This document shows positions 1 to 12,110 of a stretch of 64,000 bases of DNA, one piece after another. The position numbers and the translations under genes were made by a program. How positions within the stretch are numbered: the stretch's first letter is position 1; the number at the start of each line of letters is the position of its first letter. Origin of the DNA: Ischnura elegans (Eukaryota; Arthropoda; Insecta; Odonata; Coenagrionidae); contig NC_060252.1 in NCBI RefSeq assembly GCF_921293095.1, positions 43,648,881 through 43,712,880 of the forward strand, written 5' to 3'. The notes beneath the pieces are model-generated. The model was not told the origin of the DNA and ran no database searches. It saw nothing but the letters and a program-made list of their open reading frames with translations.

Positions 1-2
1 AT

Positions 3-353
3 ACTAAACTGCTTATCTACAACTCCATGATAAAGCCATTACTTACATACGCTTCGCCAGTATGGCTCATGGCGGCAAAAACCCACCTTAAAAAAGTGCA
101 AACAACGGAAAATAAGGTTGTAAGGAAGATAGCTGGGGCTCCATGGTTCCTGCGAAACAAGGATATCCGAAAGGATTTAAAAATTACCCCAATATTAACA
201 GACCTCAAATCTAACTTAGTAACTTTTGAGAAATCTCTGGCATCGATAGAAAATAGTCTACTCATTAATCTTTGGGATTATACTCCTGTACCTGTTGAAA
301 CGCACCAGTCCCCAAAAACTGCCCTTCTACCCAACCACTCCCCTTCCCCATAA
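3..353 (+). CDS. Jockey-type LINE reverse transcriptase, C-terminal end (cut by window start)
   Basis: The frame is open from the window edge to a stop at 351-353. It reads about 117 residues, including YNSMIKPLLTYASPVW and a later NKVVRKIAGAPWFLRNKDI block. These are the thumb/C-terminal blocks usual for the ORF2 protein of Jockey-clade non-LTR retrotransposons (pattern Y..I.P.L.YA.PVW, then NK..R...GAPW..RN..I..DL). The ORF2 protein nicks the target and copies the element RNA by target-primed reverse transcription. The catalytic reverse transcriptase domain would lie to the left, outside the window. No poly(A) or simple-repeat tail is obvious after the stop. No frameshift is seen in the visible part, but whether the element is intact cannot be judged. 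The family assignment is from motif memory, without a search. Confidence 0.8.
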   Translation, partial: TKLLIYNSMIKPLLTYASPVWLMAAKTHLKKVQTTENKVVRKIAGAPWFLRNKDIRKDLKITPILTDLKSNLVTFEKSLASIENSLLINLWDYTPVPVETHQSPKTALLPNHSPSP

Positions 354-587
354 TTCTTTACTAATTGCCACACTGTGACTACCATGAGTAATTTTACCTG
401 AAATGACGATTTAAGAAACTCACCATAGACAGCCAAATTGGCTGGGAGTGGTGACCATCATAAAAAGGAAATTTCGGCGTGGCGTAATAATTTCGTTTAT
501 TTTTGAGAGCATCATCCCCATGAGAAAATAACTTTACATCACTTTTTAAAATTTCAGATTCGATACAAGCCTAAAAGAAAAGCGAAA

Positions 588-1020
588 CGAATATAAATTC
601 AAACAAATGTACACACTGCGGACCGCCGATTGTAGGGATACAATTCAATATAACAATACAGTCAACAAAGGAGTTCAGTCAACAAAGTTCACACTGTGAT
701 GTGACATAAACCATTAAAAATATACGTAACACAGAAAAGATTGCGCACTGTGATTCAACATAGCCAGAACTCAATTTGTCATTAATAAAAATATATAGCA
801 AGAAAAATAAAATAAATTCATAAAAAAGAATACGAATTCAAAGAAATGCACCTTGTGCCGATGCTAATGTGACAATTCATTATAACAATAATGTCAAACA
901 AGCAATAATTTTGTCAAAAAATTAGGATCACTCTCAGATCTCACAGAGGCCTAAACTCAATTAACCATTAATTCACATGTGTGTCAAGAAAAAAATAATA
1001 AAGCTATAAATGAATACAAA
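588..1020. repeat. Decayed tandem repeat, about 240-base period
   Basis: The stretch from 588 (ATATAAATTCAAACAAATG, then AATTCAATATAACAATA) is echoed from about 829 (ACGAATTCAAAGAAATGCAC, then AATTCATTATAACAATAATG). The later sub-blocks AACTCAATTTGTCATTAAT and AACTCAATTAACCATTAAT also correspond. A third start is suggested near 1008. The second unit is shorter, with deletions. The units are AT-rich and non-coding. Confidence 0.5.
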
Positions 1021-4000
1021 CAGGAGAACATGATTCAACACGACGTTACTGAGGAATTTTTCTATAGCCCGTATACGTTATGTTTAAATTTATGTCTCAA
1101 AAATTCTTTTCGGCTCGAATTCAGGTCAGAAAGGCAATGATCAGAGTCAATATTGGTCCCATACGCAATGTGGTCCGTGGCTATCTTATTTATTTCCTCG
1201 CCTCTGGGATGCTTTACGTATCCTGCCATATTGGGTCTATCGAAATCGAATTTCGTTTTTTGGTTGGGTTGAAATCGTGGACGATTGAGAAAGGCTTGGG
1301 TTTGAGATTGAAATAGAAAAAGGAAAGATAATACCCCACCGCATCACAACGGAAGGAGAAATAGGTTATCCATTTCAGAGCAGAATGGAGAACTTTTTTT
1401 TTTGTTTACTGTTCATCGAATAATTTTAGGAGAACGCATCGCTTCCCTTCAGACCGGTCTTACTTTAAAACTTACGCTATCAGAAGTTGTTTTCATAATG
1501 CAAGGCACTTTTCAATATTTCTCTAGTCAATCGTTGTGGCTAGCTGCGAAGCTTCTCCATTTAAGACTAAGAGGAAAAGATGTACCGAGAGCTGACATCT
1601 TTTCCATGTATGCTTCCGCGGAGTCTCTTGAGAAGATTGAATAGGTTTTTTGGGGCTCCTTCCGCGTATATCCATCACTTCGAGCAATATTTTGCAAGCA
1701 TGTGGAAACGCGGTATCAAACACTGACATCTCCCAACGCAAAGGTACAAAACTTGGCGGTATATAAGGGAGAACTGTAACGGCATTGTCACTTCAGTGTG
1801 TGGCGACCGTAAATGGTGACGTCATCATTTATATTTTTACCAAGGAGGCTTGTTAATTTTTTTATGTTTAGGTATCTCAGTCTTGAACAGAGAATGTAAG
1901 TGTTATTGGTTAGTTAGCTCTAATAAATTAATTTGATGAACGTGGAGATCTTCTCACTTACCCATCTCCACAAGTGGATCTCAGGAAGCTAACTGGAATG
2001 ATGAACAAACGCGGAAGGTAAACTGCGAAACCTACCCCATAAACTAATATTATTTATGCCATAAAAGGAAGGGAAAGTCCAGTTAGACCACCAAGTCTAA
2101 CTGAGTCGAATATAGAGAACGATTCACGAAGCCGAAATTCCAACGGGTACTAGGAAGTAGAAACAAGTACCAAACTTCAATACAGCAAGCAGGCTGGGAA
2201 GCACGGGGGCTGAAAATAACTGAGCGGTATTTTTTAATATTTTTATGTAAAAAAGTATTTCCATTTTTAAAGCAAAATTACAGTATTTCATTCTCTGGAA
2301 TGAAAATATAGAAGATACATACGGTAGAGAAGTAACGGAATTTTGTGAATGGTGATCATACACTAAGATCATGGTTAGCGACGAAAACTAAAAAGAAACG
2401 GAAGAATGAATTAAAATGGAGGGCTAACATGTAAAAAACATAAAATGCAATTAAAAAGGCATAAGAGCACTCAAATTCTATCGCCATCTTTTAATCAACT
2501 TATGATCAACTCTCTTGCCTCAGATCGTTTTCCCAAAATTTATGTGACTACGGTCATTCATTTTTTAAAAAATATCGATGCATGGCTCTTTATTATTTGT
2601 CATCAAGAAACCAGGTGTATCGGGCTCCTTCCCGTCGTCGGCTCGGAAAATTTTCTGGCAAGTACGTCTAGCAAATTGGTATTTATTATAAACGACAGCT
2701 TTAACAGGTATATGGATGCGACGTACCTCACTAAAACCGCCATAAAATTAGTCTTGAGATTGAATGATAAATAAAATTCGTGATTAAAGATAAATGCTCC
2801 CAATTATAACGAAAAAAAAACATTGGGGAACCTATCGCAAAATCCAACTGCAGCTCTCTAAATTGACGATAAAAAAATAACGCTGGTGACAATTACAAAT
2901 TAATTAACCCGGCAATCACTTTTAAAAGAGAACAGTATAAATGAGAATTAAGTGGAAGAAACCTTAAATCTGCTTGGATGCCGACACCGGTTTCAAAAGA
3001 TTGTCAATATTATGGTTGCATCAGAATAAAGAAAAATTGTATACACTAATGTAACCGAAGAAATGTGGGCTAACGTTTCCGATATCGAAAACGGTAAGGG
3101 AGTTAACGTTTCACCTGAGTCTTTATAATGAGGTAGGTGAAAATCGATTGAAAATTGAAGCATGGCATACAAAACATGAATGCTGACATTACACTTTTCC
3201 CTTTGGAACCCTTTTCATGAAGGTGAGGATATTTAATACTGAAACCAAAGCTTTACAGAGCTTATCAAGTATTACAGTATGTTATACATATGAAAAAATA
3301 TCACAGATGTATATTAAATAAGGGTATCTATTAAAATTCTTTCTGGCAGATAAATGTTATTACCACATATAATTATATGCATTCATTTTAGGAGATATAT
3401 GCGGATGGCTCATTATAATTGCTCTAGTAACCTCAAAGATTTCATATAATTTATCAAAAGTCGCGTTTTAGCTCTTAAGCTTGGAAATATTTTTTTCTTG
3501 CGCGCAGCTATACACTTTTGCTGTCGAACCTTCGCTTCCCAAACGATTAGCACAAAATCAATTCATGCACAACAAATTAAGTAACTTGAGGTAATGATAT
3601 TCGAGAAAAAGTGAGAGTGTATGCATGGCATAAGCTTGCGCCAAGGGTAAACACACCCGCATATTGCATGCAAGTAACACTGACTGGCACACGCAACAAT
3701 GGCAATCAGCCCGTGAAGGGAATGAACGCTGCGAGAGCACCGAGGCAGCAGCAGTGCTTGATTTGTCCGCCCTCAATGGGTGGGGCTCCACTGTCGCTTT
3801 CGCTCCGGACGCAACACAATCAAGGCGGGAGTAAACCTGTGAGCTGCCGGGCTACATCGTCAACGCCGTGATATTTGCGGCGCCTCCGACGCACGCCTGG
3901 TCTTCTCTTCGGAGCTACTGCCTCCGCGATCATAAAATGGGCAGTCATTCAGAGATTTTAGAATATAAAGGATGTTACAGAAGGAATCTGAAATACCTCA

Positions 4001-4138
4001 GGACCCCGTTTCGGGGCCGCCCGCATTGCCGAACATTGCAGAACCGCATTTGTAACTTTTATGTATCATATCCTTGTCTTGTGCATATGTGTACCTACAA
4101 TCAATGCTAATAAAGCTTTCTTTAACTTTGCGTGTAAC
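1021..4138. other. No recognisable feature
   Basis: Only short frames with no motif I recognise. It includes an AT-rich part (1021-3550) and a moderately GC-rich patch around 3610-3930 with many CpGs. A short hairpin (CAGTTAGACC / AAGTCTAACTG) lies near 2080-2102. A host regulatory role for the GC-rich patch is possible but unsupported. Confidence 0.4.
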
Positions 4139-4149
4139 TTGATTATTTT

Positions 4150-4317
4150 TGCAGTGAAGCAGAAGAAGTCAGGCAATCCATTGGATCCCTGAATCCCTGA
4201 AGACGATGGGCGAGTTGTCCATCGAAACGTTGGAAGGAGAAATGGAGGACCTGACCCGGTGTGAAACCCGAGAAAACTTCACTGCAATTGTTCGCCAGGA
4301 AAAAGCCAAAAATTATA
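4150..4317 (+). mobile_element. Short Penelope-like element 3' fragment with target duplication
   Basis: The segment 4198-4280 (GACGATGGGCGAGTTG, CATCGAAACGTTGG, GGAGAAATGGAGGACCTG) parallels the region 3' of the reverse transcriptase frame in the large Penelope-like element near 27116-27180. It ends with CGCCAGGAAA at 4293, like the CGCCGGGAAA terminal motif of the other copies. The flanks TTGATTATTTT (4139-4149) and TTGATTCTTTT (4318-4328) match at 10 of 11 bases, which I read as the target-site duplication. The fragment is severely 5'-truncated and non-coding. Confidence 0.65.
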
Positions 4318-4370
4318 TTGATTCTTTTCATTACGATGAAAGTATAGGTGACTCAAAATGTCATTAGCAC

Positions 4371-4383
4371 CCCCCCCCCCCTT
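4371..4383. repeat. Homopolymer C tract (about 13)
   Basis: A run of C directly abuts the left end of the inverted-repeat element that follows. It is prone to length error in sequencing or replication. Confidence 0.8.
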
Positions 4384-4857
4384 GAGTTTTTCTGTATCCG
4401 TTACTGTTCAGGAGGTGGTAAGGGTTAAAATTTCAATAATTATTTTGTCCATAATCATAGGGTTGCAATTTCTTAGTTACTGAGCTATGGCAACGGAAAT
4501 ATTTTTGAATACACTTTGCGATAGCCATGAAAACGGTATTTCTTGGCTATCCAGCCTTTTAGATATTTTATTTAACACTATGGATTTTTAAGGACATCAA
4601 AAGGTTGGACGAATATGCGCGATTAAAATTGCCTGAAACAATTAAACTTTGAGGTTAATTAAACGATAGCTTTGTGCTACTATCTATCAACATAACGATT
4701 TCGCAATTTCCCTCATTTTAAGGAAAGTGCATCCAAAAAAGTGTTTGCGTTTCCGTAGCTCAGTAATTAATGAGCCACGACCCCATGATACTTAATGGAC
4801 AAAAATTCTGAAAACTTCCTCTCCTACCACCTCATGAAGTATTGCAGATCCCTCGAG
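4382..4857. mobile_element. Non-autonomous DNA element with long imperfect inverted repeats
   Basis: The first about 140 bases (4382-4525) are matched in reverse complement by about 4727-4846. Shared blocks include GAGGTGGTA, TTTTGTCCAT, ATCATRGGG, and TTACTGAGCTA followed by GGAAACGC-like sequence. There is no coding potential between the arms. The organisation fits a MITE or foldback-type element; no superfamily can be assigned because the outermost ends and target duplication are unclear. Confidence 0.6.
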
Positions 4858-5742
4858 AAACACCCGCTATTTCTTACAGAAGGGATAACCTCAAAGCCAG
4901 CTTTTCGATATGATCATCCTTTAAAACCAATTTAATAACAGGACCCATTCAATTAATCTGGAATAAGTAGGAAACTAAGTGTTCCAGTATTTAATCAAAA
5001 CCGAAATAAAATGAAAACGTGGGTATTACCTCTGTATGCGATGATAAACTGCTTTAATCTGGCGTAAGCATTATTATTCCTTGCAGGTTAATGCCAATTA
5101 ATTACTGATTTCTCTGTAAAAAGAGAGTAATCACAATTGATTGATAACGTTCTCCGAAAACACATTATGACTCAGAATTGCGAAATTCACTACAGCAAAT
5201 TATATTTGTTAATAAGTGAGCTTTTTCTAGAAATAAAACCAATTACTGTACCACGACGCTGTTCCCACTGCCCTGCCTTACGCAGTGAAAAAAAACGCGT
5301 GGAAGCTCCAAAGGTAGTAATGGAAGGCGACGCACAGGACCAGTCGTGAGATAAGAGCGTAAGGTTACGGGAAGTGGGAGATCCGGATCTTATAAATTCC
5401 GCCAGACTTGGACTGATTCAAGGCCGCTCGCCTGGTTTTCCGAAAGTGGTGGTGGTGGTGTCGGCACGCGACTTTTTGAGGAATGCCCGTCACCTTAAAA
5501 AAGAGACTTTGTTCACCTCTCCGATGAATTCTCACGTGCCGCTCGCGCGTAAAGAACAGGTCCAATCATCTAAAAGCGGCCCGGTCAAGTTTTTTTTTTT
5601 AGCCCTCCAGGGTCTCCGGTTGATAGACTGCAAGGCGCGTGGTTGGTACGAAAAAGGCGTTGGAGATCTCGCATGAAAGGAGTTGCAAGCAATTAATTCG
5701 TCTTCTCGGCATTCGGGATAACTGATAAGCAGAAGCATCGGT
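4858..5742. other. No recognisable feature
   Basis: AT-rich to 5250, then a mixed, locally GC-rich stretch with a GTGGTGGTGGTGGTG run near 5446. The short frames here show no domain. Confidence 0.4.
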
Positions 5743-5966
5743 CAGTGGCGTAGCCAGGGGGGATCTGGGGGGTCCGGACCCCCCCGAAATATGAAAACAA
5801 AATTATTTTCCTTCATAAAAGGAAACAAAATAGTGAAAAATCATGAATTTACAAAATACTTTTTTATCAAATGAAGTTTTTTCGATTATGGAAACTGTTA
5901 AAATTAGTTACTTGGTACCCTCTTTTTAAAAAAATTTCCTCCCTGGTTTTGCCCCTTTCCCCCCAG
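5743..5966 (+). mobile_element. hAT-type MITE, 3' end missing
   Basis: It begins CAGTGGCGTAGCCAGG, a common hAT terminal inverted repeat. The interior (CCCCGAAATATGAAAAC, AAGTTTTTTCGATTATG, ACTTGGTACCCT, CCTGGTTTTG) aligns with the element at 42328-42592 in opposite orientation. That copy ends in the complementary repeat, whereas here the right terminus is lost after the C-rich part near 5965. It has no coding capacity and would have been moved by a hAT transposase encoded elsewhere. Confidence 0.75.
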
Positions 5967-6009
5967 AATGAGTTAATAAGACACGCTATTAATGATTTTT
6001 AAGAGAAGT

Positions 6010-6080
6010 AATAGGCAAATGTGAAAAGCTTGGATGACAGGAGGATAGAGTGGATAGCTGCGTCAAACTTATCTTAGAAT
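6010..6080 (+). mobile_element. RTE-like LINE 3' coding remnant
   Basis: The block GACAGGAGGATAGAGTGG followed by AGCTGCGTCAAACTTATCTT aligns with the last coding bases of the LINE end at 29651-30220 (there GATAGGAGAGAAATGGAG, then AGCTGCGTCAAACCAATCTT). Only about 70 bases remain. Confidence 0.6.
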
Positions 6081-6294
6081 TTACAAAAATTACCACAGGA
6101 AAAATTCCCGTGGATAGGGAATTGACCACAGACCTTTGGTTTTTGTCAAATAGAAATCAAAGAACCTGGATAGCGTATTAATTTACGAAGTGGCATGAAA
6201 AACTGAAAAAGAAACGTCCGGAAGAACAATCACTACTCTAACTATAATTAACACCGGAGTTCTTTGCTGGAATTATCCCTCCACCGCTGATTTC

Positions 6295-6375
6295 TGAAAA
6301 ATTTCCTCCACCGCTGGGATTTGAACCTGGATCCGTAGTAAGGGAAGCCCACACTCAAGTCAACACACCAACCCG
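6295..6375 (-). repeat. tRNA-derived SINE fragment
   Basis: On the minus strand the sequence carries a B-box-like CCAGGTTCAAATCCCAGC, the internal RNA polymerase III promoter half of a tRNA. The A box and the 3' tail are not clear. Confidence 0.45.
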
Positions 6376-8403
6376 ATACCATAATAGAAGCGGGAATAGA
6401 ATTCGCCAGACGGTAACCACGTCAATGAAAACACGATATTAATCTCAATGACAACAATGACTACAAAAGACCTCACGAGGAAAACGGTACAAAAAAATCT
6501 CAAAATAATTCCACCTTTCACTCCAAAAATACCCCAAAAACGGATGAGCTTTCGATCAAATGATTTTCGTAGACTTCACAGACTTCCTTGAAGCACCATA
6601 TTCCTCGAATAACTCTTACCACATATTTTTCCTCCTAAAATACGGCCCTGGCGTGTTTTGTTACTCAGGATTTTATCTTCCTTTTGGGAGAGCAATAAAA
6701 TAAGGTTCACCTAAGGAAAGGCCGATGACATTATGGTCTAACTACCCTAAAAAGGGATATCAAATCCTTTTGATATCATACACATACTTCCAAATGAAGG
6801 GTATAAAATAATTACCAAAACCATACCCACGGTAGACACTCCCATACATTACAATTAGTGTATTCATTAGTATATTCATTCTTGCCATTAAATAAATATT
6901 AGTACTTCTGTTATCTGCAAAATGAGGCCTAAAACTTCTGAAGATGTGACGAAAATTAATCATTAATGCATAATGCGTGCAACTGTTCATTTACATCAAA
7001 ATCCGTAACTTAATTTTATACCATAGCTAAATCTAGAAAAATAAACGCATTAATCTCACCAAAAACCATAATCTAACTTTTTACAGCTGTCTTTTAACCC
7101 TTAATTAGGAGTAGGAACCTAAGATACACAGGGTTTCAGGAATTCAAAATATGTTTCTCTAACACCACCAACTTCTAAAACCAGAAAATTTCTTGATAGA
7201 ATATTATGGTTTCTGATTCCTCCGAGAATTAAATACATGTAAATACCCTGAGATTTGAAAAAAGTTTTAAAACTAATGGTTATTCATTTCGCTGCAGTTC
7301 TACATTTGAAAAATTGAAATGTCGATGCTTAAATGTAATAAAAATATATATTTTAAAATTTCTCCAACCTTCTAACTGTGCCACAGCCATTTCCCTGACC
7401 ATGATGACATTGAAAATAACCTCCGCGAGATTCCGAAGGAGAGGGATGATAATTTGGCTCAAAATAATTATAAATAGGAAAATCTCAAATCCAGTAAAAG
7501 TGAATGAATAAAAGAATGATATTAAATCAATGCCATGGGAACTGCTAAAGAAGTTTTTAGTTACAATTAAGGCGTATCAACCGTCGCAATTAAAGAACTT
7601 GCAACATCGTTAGCAGCCGCCTAATTTACACCGGAAGCCAAGAATTTTCTCCAGACAACTCGACCATTCACATTAATTCCATTTCATGAACACGCACCAA
7701 AACTTGTCCCGAAAAGACGGAATTCGCACCACGTGCTGACGCCGAACCGGGCTGTGAATTCGAACAATGAAACTGGTGAGAAGTCCCTCTTTATGTAAGA
7801 ACAAGAAACTCCGTGGATTCGGAACCTCCAAAAAGCCAGTGTTAATTGCAACCTCCATCCCCGGAGAGTCAATCGGCTAAGGAGGCTGCAGCTCTTATAA
7901 GAGACTAGAAAAATTCCATTGTTTCCAGTCGCCAAGGTGAGGCCTGCCTCACACCACCATCTCGATTCCCAGCCGTGCAAAACCTCCCATGGTTTCCAAG
8001 AGAAAACAATGAGATTGTTATCACTCAATCCGGGCGGCATTCCATCCTTTTGAAATAATGGCGGCTACACTGTTGTGTGGGTGTAAGAATACGCCTGCTG
8101 CGTGTGAGGTAATCGTCCGGCTCCTCAATGACTCAAGTCTACACGAGGAGAACGGGTGGCCCACACAAAATCTCAGACTACGTGAGGTGTGTCCTGCATA
8201 AATAGTACAAATGGAACTACTTTATACAATGCATTATCGATGAATCAGCTGTTTAAATACTGTACATGCCAATATATTAACAATTCATATCAATTATCGA
8301 TATGTCTAAAATAATTAAGAGGTTTACTAAAAAAATTCACCGATTATTTTAAAGAGATCATTATTATTATTTTAGTATTCCCCCAAATAAGGTAGGTTTC
8401 CAT
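6376..8403. other. No recognisable feature
   Basis: Mostly AT-rich. A short hairpin (GATATCAAATCC / TTTTGATATCA) lies at 6757-6780. The 7680-8200 part is less AT-rich and holds a 118-residue minus-strand frame without any motif I know; I do not call it a gene. Confidence 0.4.
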
Positions 8404-8610
8404 GGGGTAAAATCAAAAATAGACTTTGACATATTCCACACAGTATTTATTAAAAACTCTACCAGTTTCGACCTTTTAAGGGTATTATCAAGAGGTAAGA
8501 GAGCTGTACTGCTATCTCCTTTTAATGGCCTTATAAGGTCGATACCGGTAGAGTTTTTTTATAAATACAGAGTGGAATATATAAATGTTTATTTTTGATT
8601 CTATCACGTC
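8404..8610. mobile_element. Inverted-repeat footprint resembling Penelope-like element ends
   Basis: The left arm (about 8411-8480: AATCAAAAATAGAC, ATTCCACACAGTATTTAT, AAACTCTACC, TTTCGACCTTTTAAGG) is answered in reverse complement at 8528-8600. The centre holds the TCGAC...TATCAAGAG motif pattern seen in terminal repeats of Penelope-like elements in this window. No coding sequence remains and no target duplication could be identified. Confidence 0.5.
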
Positions 8611-9095
8611 ACCATTCCAAGAAGTGAACTCGCAAACTATTGACTTCCATCGAGTGCTTAAAAAGTATGCCCTCCCTGCCGGGACTTCCTTTTTCGATGC
8701 ATAATAAGACCTACTCCATTTGATTTTATTAAAAAAATCCTATTCTCTTCCTTTCTCTGTTCCGTTTACCCATTATTCTACCCTCTAACACTTTTCAGCA
8801 ACCCCTCCCCGATAAGTAATCGCTCCATCCATGCCATTTGTCTCCTCCTTATCTCATCTAAAAGCTGTCTCTCCTCCTCTCCGTCCACCTCACTTCCTTA
8901 GAGAGATAATGAAACGAATAAAAATTATTAATTAAAGAGTAAAATTCACACTTTCTGTTACGGCAATGAAATGGTTGGAAATGGACGTGAGTGACTGAGT
9001 GGTGCCCCAGAAGGTGATGGACCCCGTTTGGGGTGCCCGGGCAGGGGATTGTATTGTAAGGAGTGCCTCGGAAGGGGAAGGGAGAGGAGACAGTG
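8611..9095. other. No recognisable feature
   Basis: Pyrimidine-rich from 8740 to 8900, then mixed sequence; no motif identified. Confidence 0.4.
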
Positions 9096-9098
9096 TTA

Positions 9099-9332
9099 AG
9101 GCCGTTTTACACGGGGCACGGAATTGCGCAGGTTAGAGCTGCATTAATATCTAAAATGGCGTGGAATTGCGCGACTGCATGAACGAAATTAGAACAGGGA
9201 CTATTTTGCCGTCTCGCATCCACGCATTCTCGCATATGTTCTAGCAATTCACCGCTTTACACGACGTAATTTTGAATGTGCCTTCGCACGTACGTCAGAT
9301 TGCACAATTCCGTGTACCGTGTAAAACGGCCT
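9099..9332. mobile_element. Harbinger-type MITE with TTA target duplication
   Basis: The ends are AGGCCGTTTTACACGG and, inverted, CCGTGTAAAACGGCCT, with the match extending inward through CACGGAATTGYGCA. TTA flanks both sides (9096-9098 and 9333-9335), the 3-base duplication usual for the PIF/Harbinger superfamily. It is 234 bases with no coding capacity. Confidence 0.8.
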
Positions 9333-9335
9333 TTA

Positions 9336-10466
9336 TGAAAGGGACGACTGCGCAGGAGCAGTCACAAGAGAGCGTCGGTCGGTGGAAGGTGCCTATTCCA
9401 CAACATACGAAAAATTCAAAAACACTTGTAACGACGACATTAAACAACTAAGTAAATACAGTACATTTTTAAATCTAAAACATTTCATTTATGTTGACAT
9501 GCCGAAGGTGCAACACTTTCATTCAACCTAACGACTTCTTTGGAAGAGTGAGAACAGAGCTCACTTAAGACAAATTGTAAGTGACAGGGGTGTTTAATAA
9601 AAATTTCACATATACACAGCAGGGGACTTATTCCTTTCCGTAGGTCACCACGCACTGCGAGGATTGGGAGGCCGAACGCTTCGACCGTAATGTCAACCAG
9701 TCAAACTAAACCTTGTTCCACCAATCCCATACAAATATCTTGATCAGTTCAGTTAGTTTCTTAAACTTTCGTACGTCATAGAATGCTTACACTTTATTCT
9801 ATTTATTCCAATAGTCAGCACCTACGCCAATAAATTACAGCGAAGTTGAAGAAGACATAGCAGCAGTTGCCCTAACTTCAGGCCAGAAATCACAAGAAAA
9901 ATAGGTCAATAGGAAAGATTTTCAGATCCGAAGAGATAAAATTCGAGGTTTGAAAGTAAAGAACTGAATATATCTTAATCGCTTTGAGTTGAACGAACCA
10001 GTATTCACCCACATTTCATTTCCACGGATAAAAACAAAACGGTGCCATCTGAAGGGATAGCCCGCAATCTACCTCCGGCGGACTAGTTTTTCGAGAGGTG
10101 AATGAACGATTATCCCCCAATAGCTATTTCACATTGTTTTGAGTTCAGAGAAGTTTCATCTCTTATAGAATCCATTTCACCTTCCCCCTCGGGGATGGGG
10201 AGAAAGTAAAAAACTCTATGAAAAGGAGAGCGAAAAGACTGAACATCCCTTTGGGGAGATCGAAGCCCACTTACACGAACTTAGGAATTTGATTTTCGCA
10301 TTTTTTCTCAAATATGTTTTTACGTACAGAAAGCACGGAGCACCTTTGTCAACCTTAACGTACATGTAATTTTTTCGATGCATTATCAATTGTCCTTAAT
10401 TATATTATTAATTAGCCAAAATAACGGAATAACTGATAACTTCATGCTTGACTTTGTGAAACCTCT
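9336..10466. other. No recognisable feature
   Basis: AT-rich single-copy-looking sequence without long frames, hairpins or matches to the other repeats in the window. Confidence 0.4.
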
Positions 10467-10733
10467 CCATATTGGAAATAAAAAGAAAAAAACTTTAAGG
10501 TTCTTTAATTTCTTTAAAACTTTAATAAAACTTTGTAAGGTTCACTTCTGTATTTAAATAGGCACGACCCGGGTTTCGTAACGTAGTTACATCTTCAGGT
10601 CTGAAGGTGTAAGTACGTTGAAGTAAGTACGTAAGCCCCTGAAGATGTAACTACGTTACGAAACCCGGGTCGTGCCTATTTAAATAAAAAGGTGAACCTT
10701 ACAAAGCTTTACTCTTTTCATTTCCAATAACGG
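10467..10733. mobile_element. Inverted Penelope-like terminal-repeat footprint
   Basis: Arms of about 74 bases (10525-10599 and 10638-10712) match at roughly 95 percent. They contain GGCACGACCCGGGTTTCG, TAACGTAGTTACATC and TTCAGG; the central CCTGAAGATG is typical of terminal repeats of Penelope-like elements. The inversion extends outward through TTGGAAATAAAAAG / CTTTTCATTTCCAA, interrupted on the left by a local duplication. The terminal motif and target duplication of the confirmed copies are not visible, so the assignment is tentative. Confidence 0.55.
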
Positions 10734-12108
10734 GAGTAAACTTTCTCCGTGCACAGATAAATTTACACCGCACGTAGGGAACGTTAAATCAGCGTGGAAA
10801 TTATGGTTTCGAATATGAAATGGATAAAAAGCCTAATATATAATACGTAAAAGATAAAAAAGTATTATAAAATAGCTTGGTTAAAATGTATTTAACTCAT
10901 TAATCACTCTCTCAGTTATTTAACCCGAAGGTTAGTTCCGATAGGTAAGGGTAGAGCTCACACCACCCGCTCTATCCTCTTGCCTATCACCCTCCTTCAA
11001 GCTCGTGCCTACGAAAAATGTTAATGTGTTAAGTTGGAATTTTTTATGTGAAAAACCTTCCGAAGACAGCTATGCGATCTAATTATGATCAATCTCATTA
11101 CCCCGGTCTCGCCAACCAATTCGTAAGTTTCATTTTTGCCATTTGTCAAACGGTGAAACGAAAATTATGCACGTATATTGTGAATACGACGAATATACTG
11201 TGGCATCAATCAGTATTTTCTATATGTTTGAACAAGTTTCGAGGCAATAGTCTTCCTAAAAATGCAGAAACTGAAATGTTATTTCTAGGCTATACAGCAA
11301 GGAAAGCACATCTGTGAGGTCATTGGTTGATAACGTACCTACAGTTAGAAGAGATTGTTATGGAAATTTCGCGAATGCTACAAATACTTCACCTCCCGGA
11401 CCAAATTCCTAAACCGTTTCGTTCACTAAAAGCTTTGAACCCGGGTTCCTGAGTCTGTGGCCATCGCTATGCCTAAACCCCCGGGTGAACTTTTCCATGG
11501 TAGATTTAACTTTACATTAGCCTGATTAACTGTCCCGGTTCCGCACAGACCCTTAAAATAAATGTGGCCACACCTCATTACAGTGGATAAGCAAAACATA
11601 AAGCGAAAACAGGTCGTTAACCTGGTGTTGCAATTTTCGCGACAAGCAAGATGTGTTACCTAGAGCAACGAAATACAGGAAAATTAACGCGTCTGTCAAT
11701 GGAGAGCGTGTCAAAGCATGTGCAAGCTGTCTGTGGCGCGGTGCTGTGGAATTAGGGATTAAGCCTGCTTTTAAGATTATCAGCGGTATGGATCAGCTCT
11801 CGCAAGTGAGGCCAATGGCACAAATATGTACCCAAACAAGCATAAGCAAAGGAGGATGTGGAGATACACCATGCCAGAGTTACTGTTATGGAACTTTTGT
11901 ATCAAAATATTTTGACACCGTCTCAAAAGTTTAAATAAGATAAGTCCGGTATTGATGCCCCCCTAAGGAAATGTCTTCGTATCTATGACTGAGGAAATAA
12001 AAAGAAAGTAGGACTTCAAGATGGAATACAGCATTTATAGGTTAATGACAATATACTAACATATTTTGATCAAAAATGTCTACCCAAAATAATTAAAAAT
12101 TTTCCATA
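10734..12108. other. No recognisable feature
   Basis: Two short frames (11048-11317 and 11653-11934, plus strand) show no domain I recognise and no clear codon-use signal. I leave them uncalled. Confidence 0.4.
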
Positions 12109-12110
12109 TA

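Noticed and set aside
7684..8040. 118-codon minus-strand frame with a tryptophan-rich start
   Set aside because: No recognisable motif, no conserved partner in the window; overlapping frame in another phase. Not enough to call a gene.
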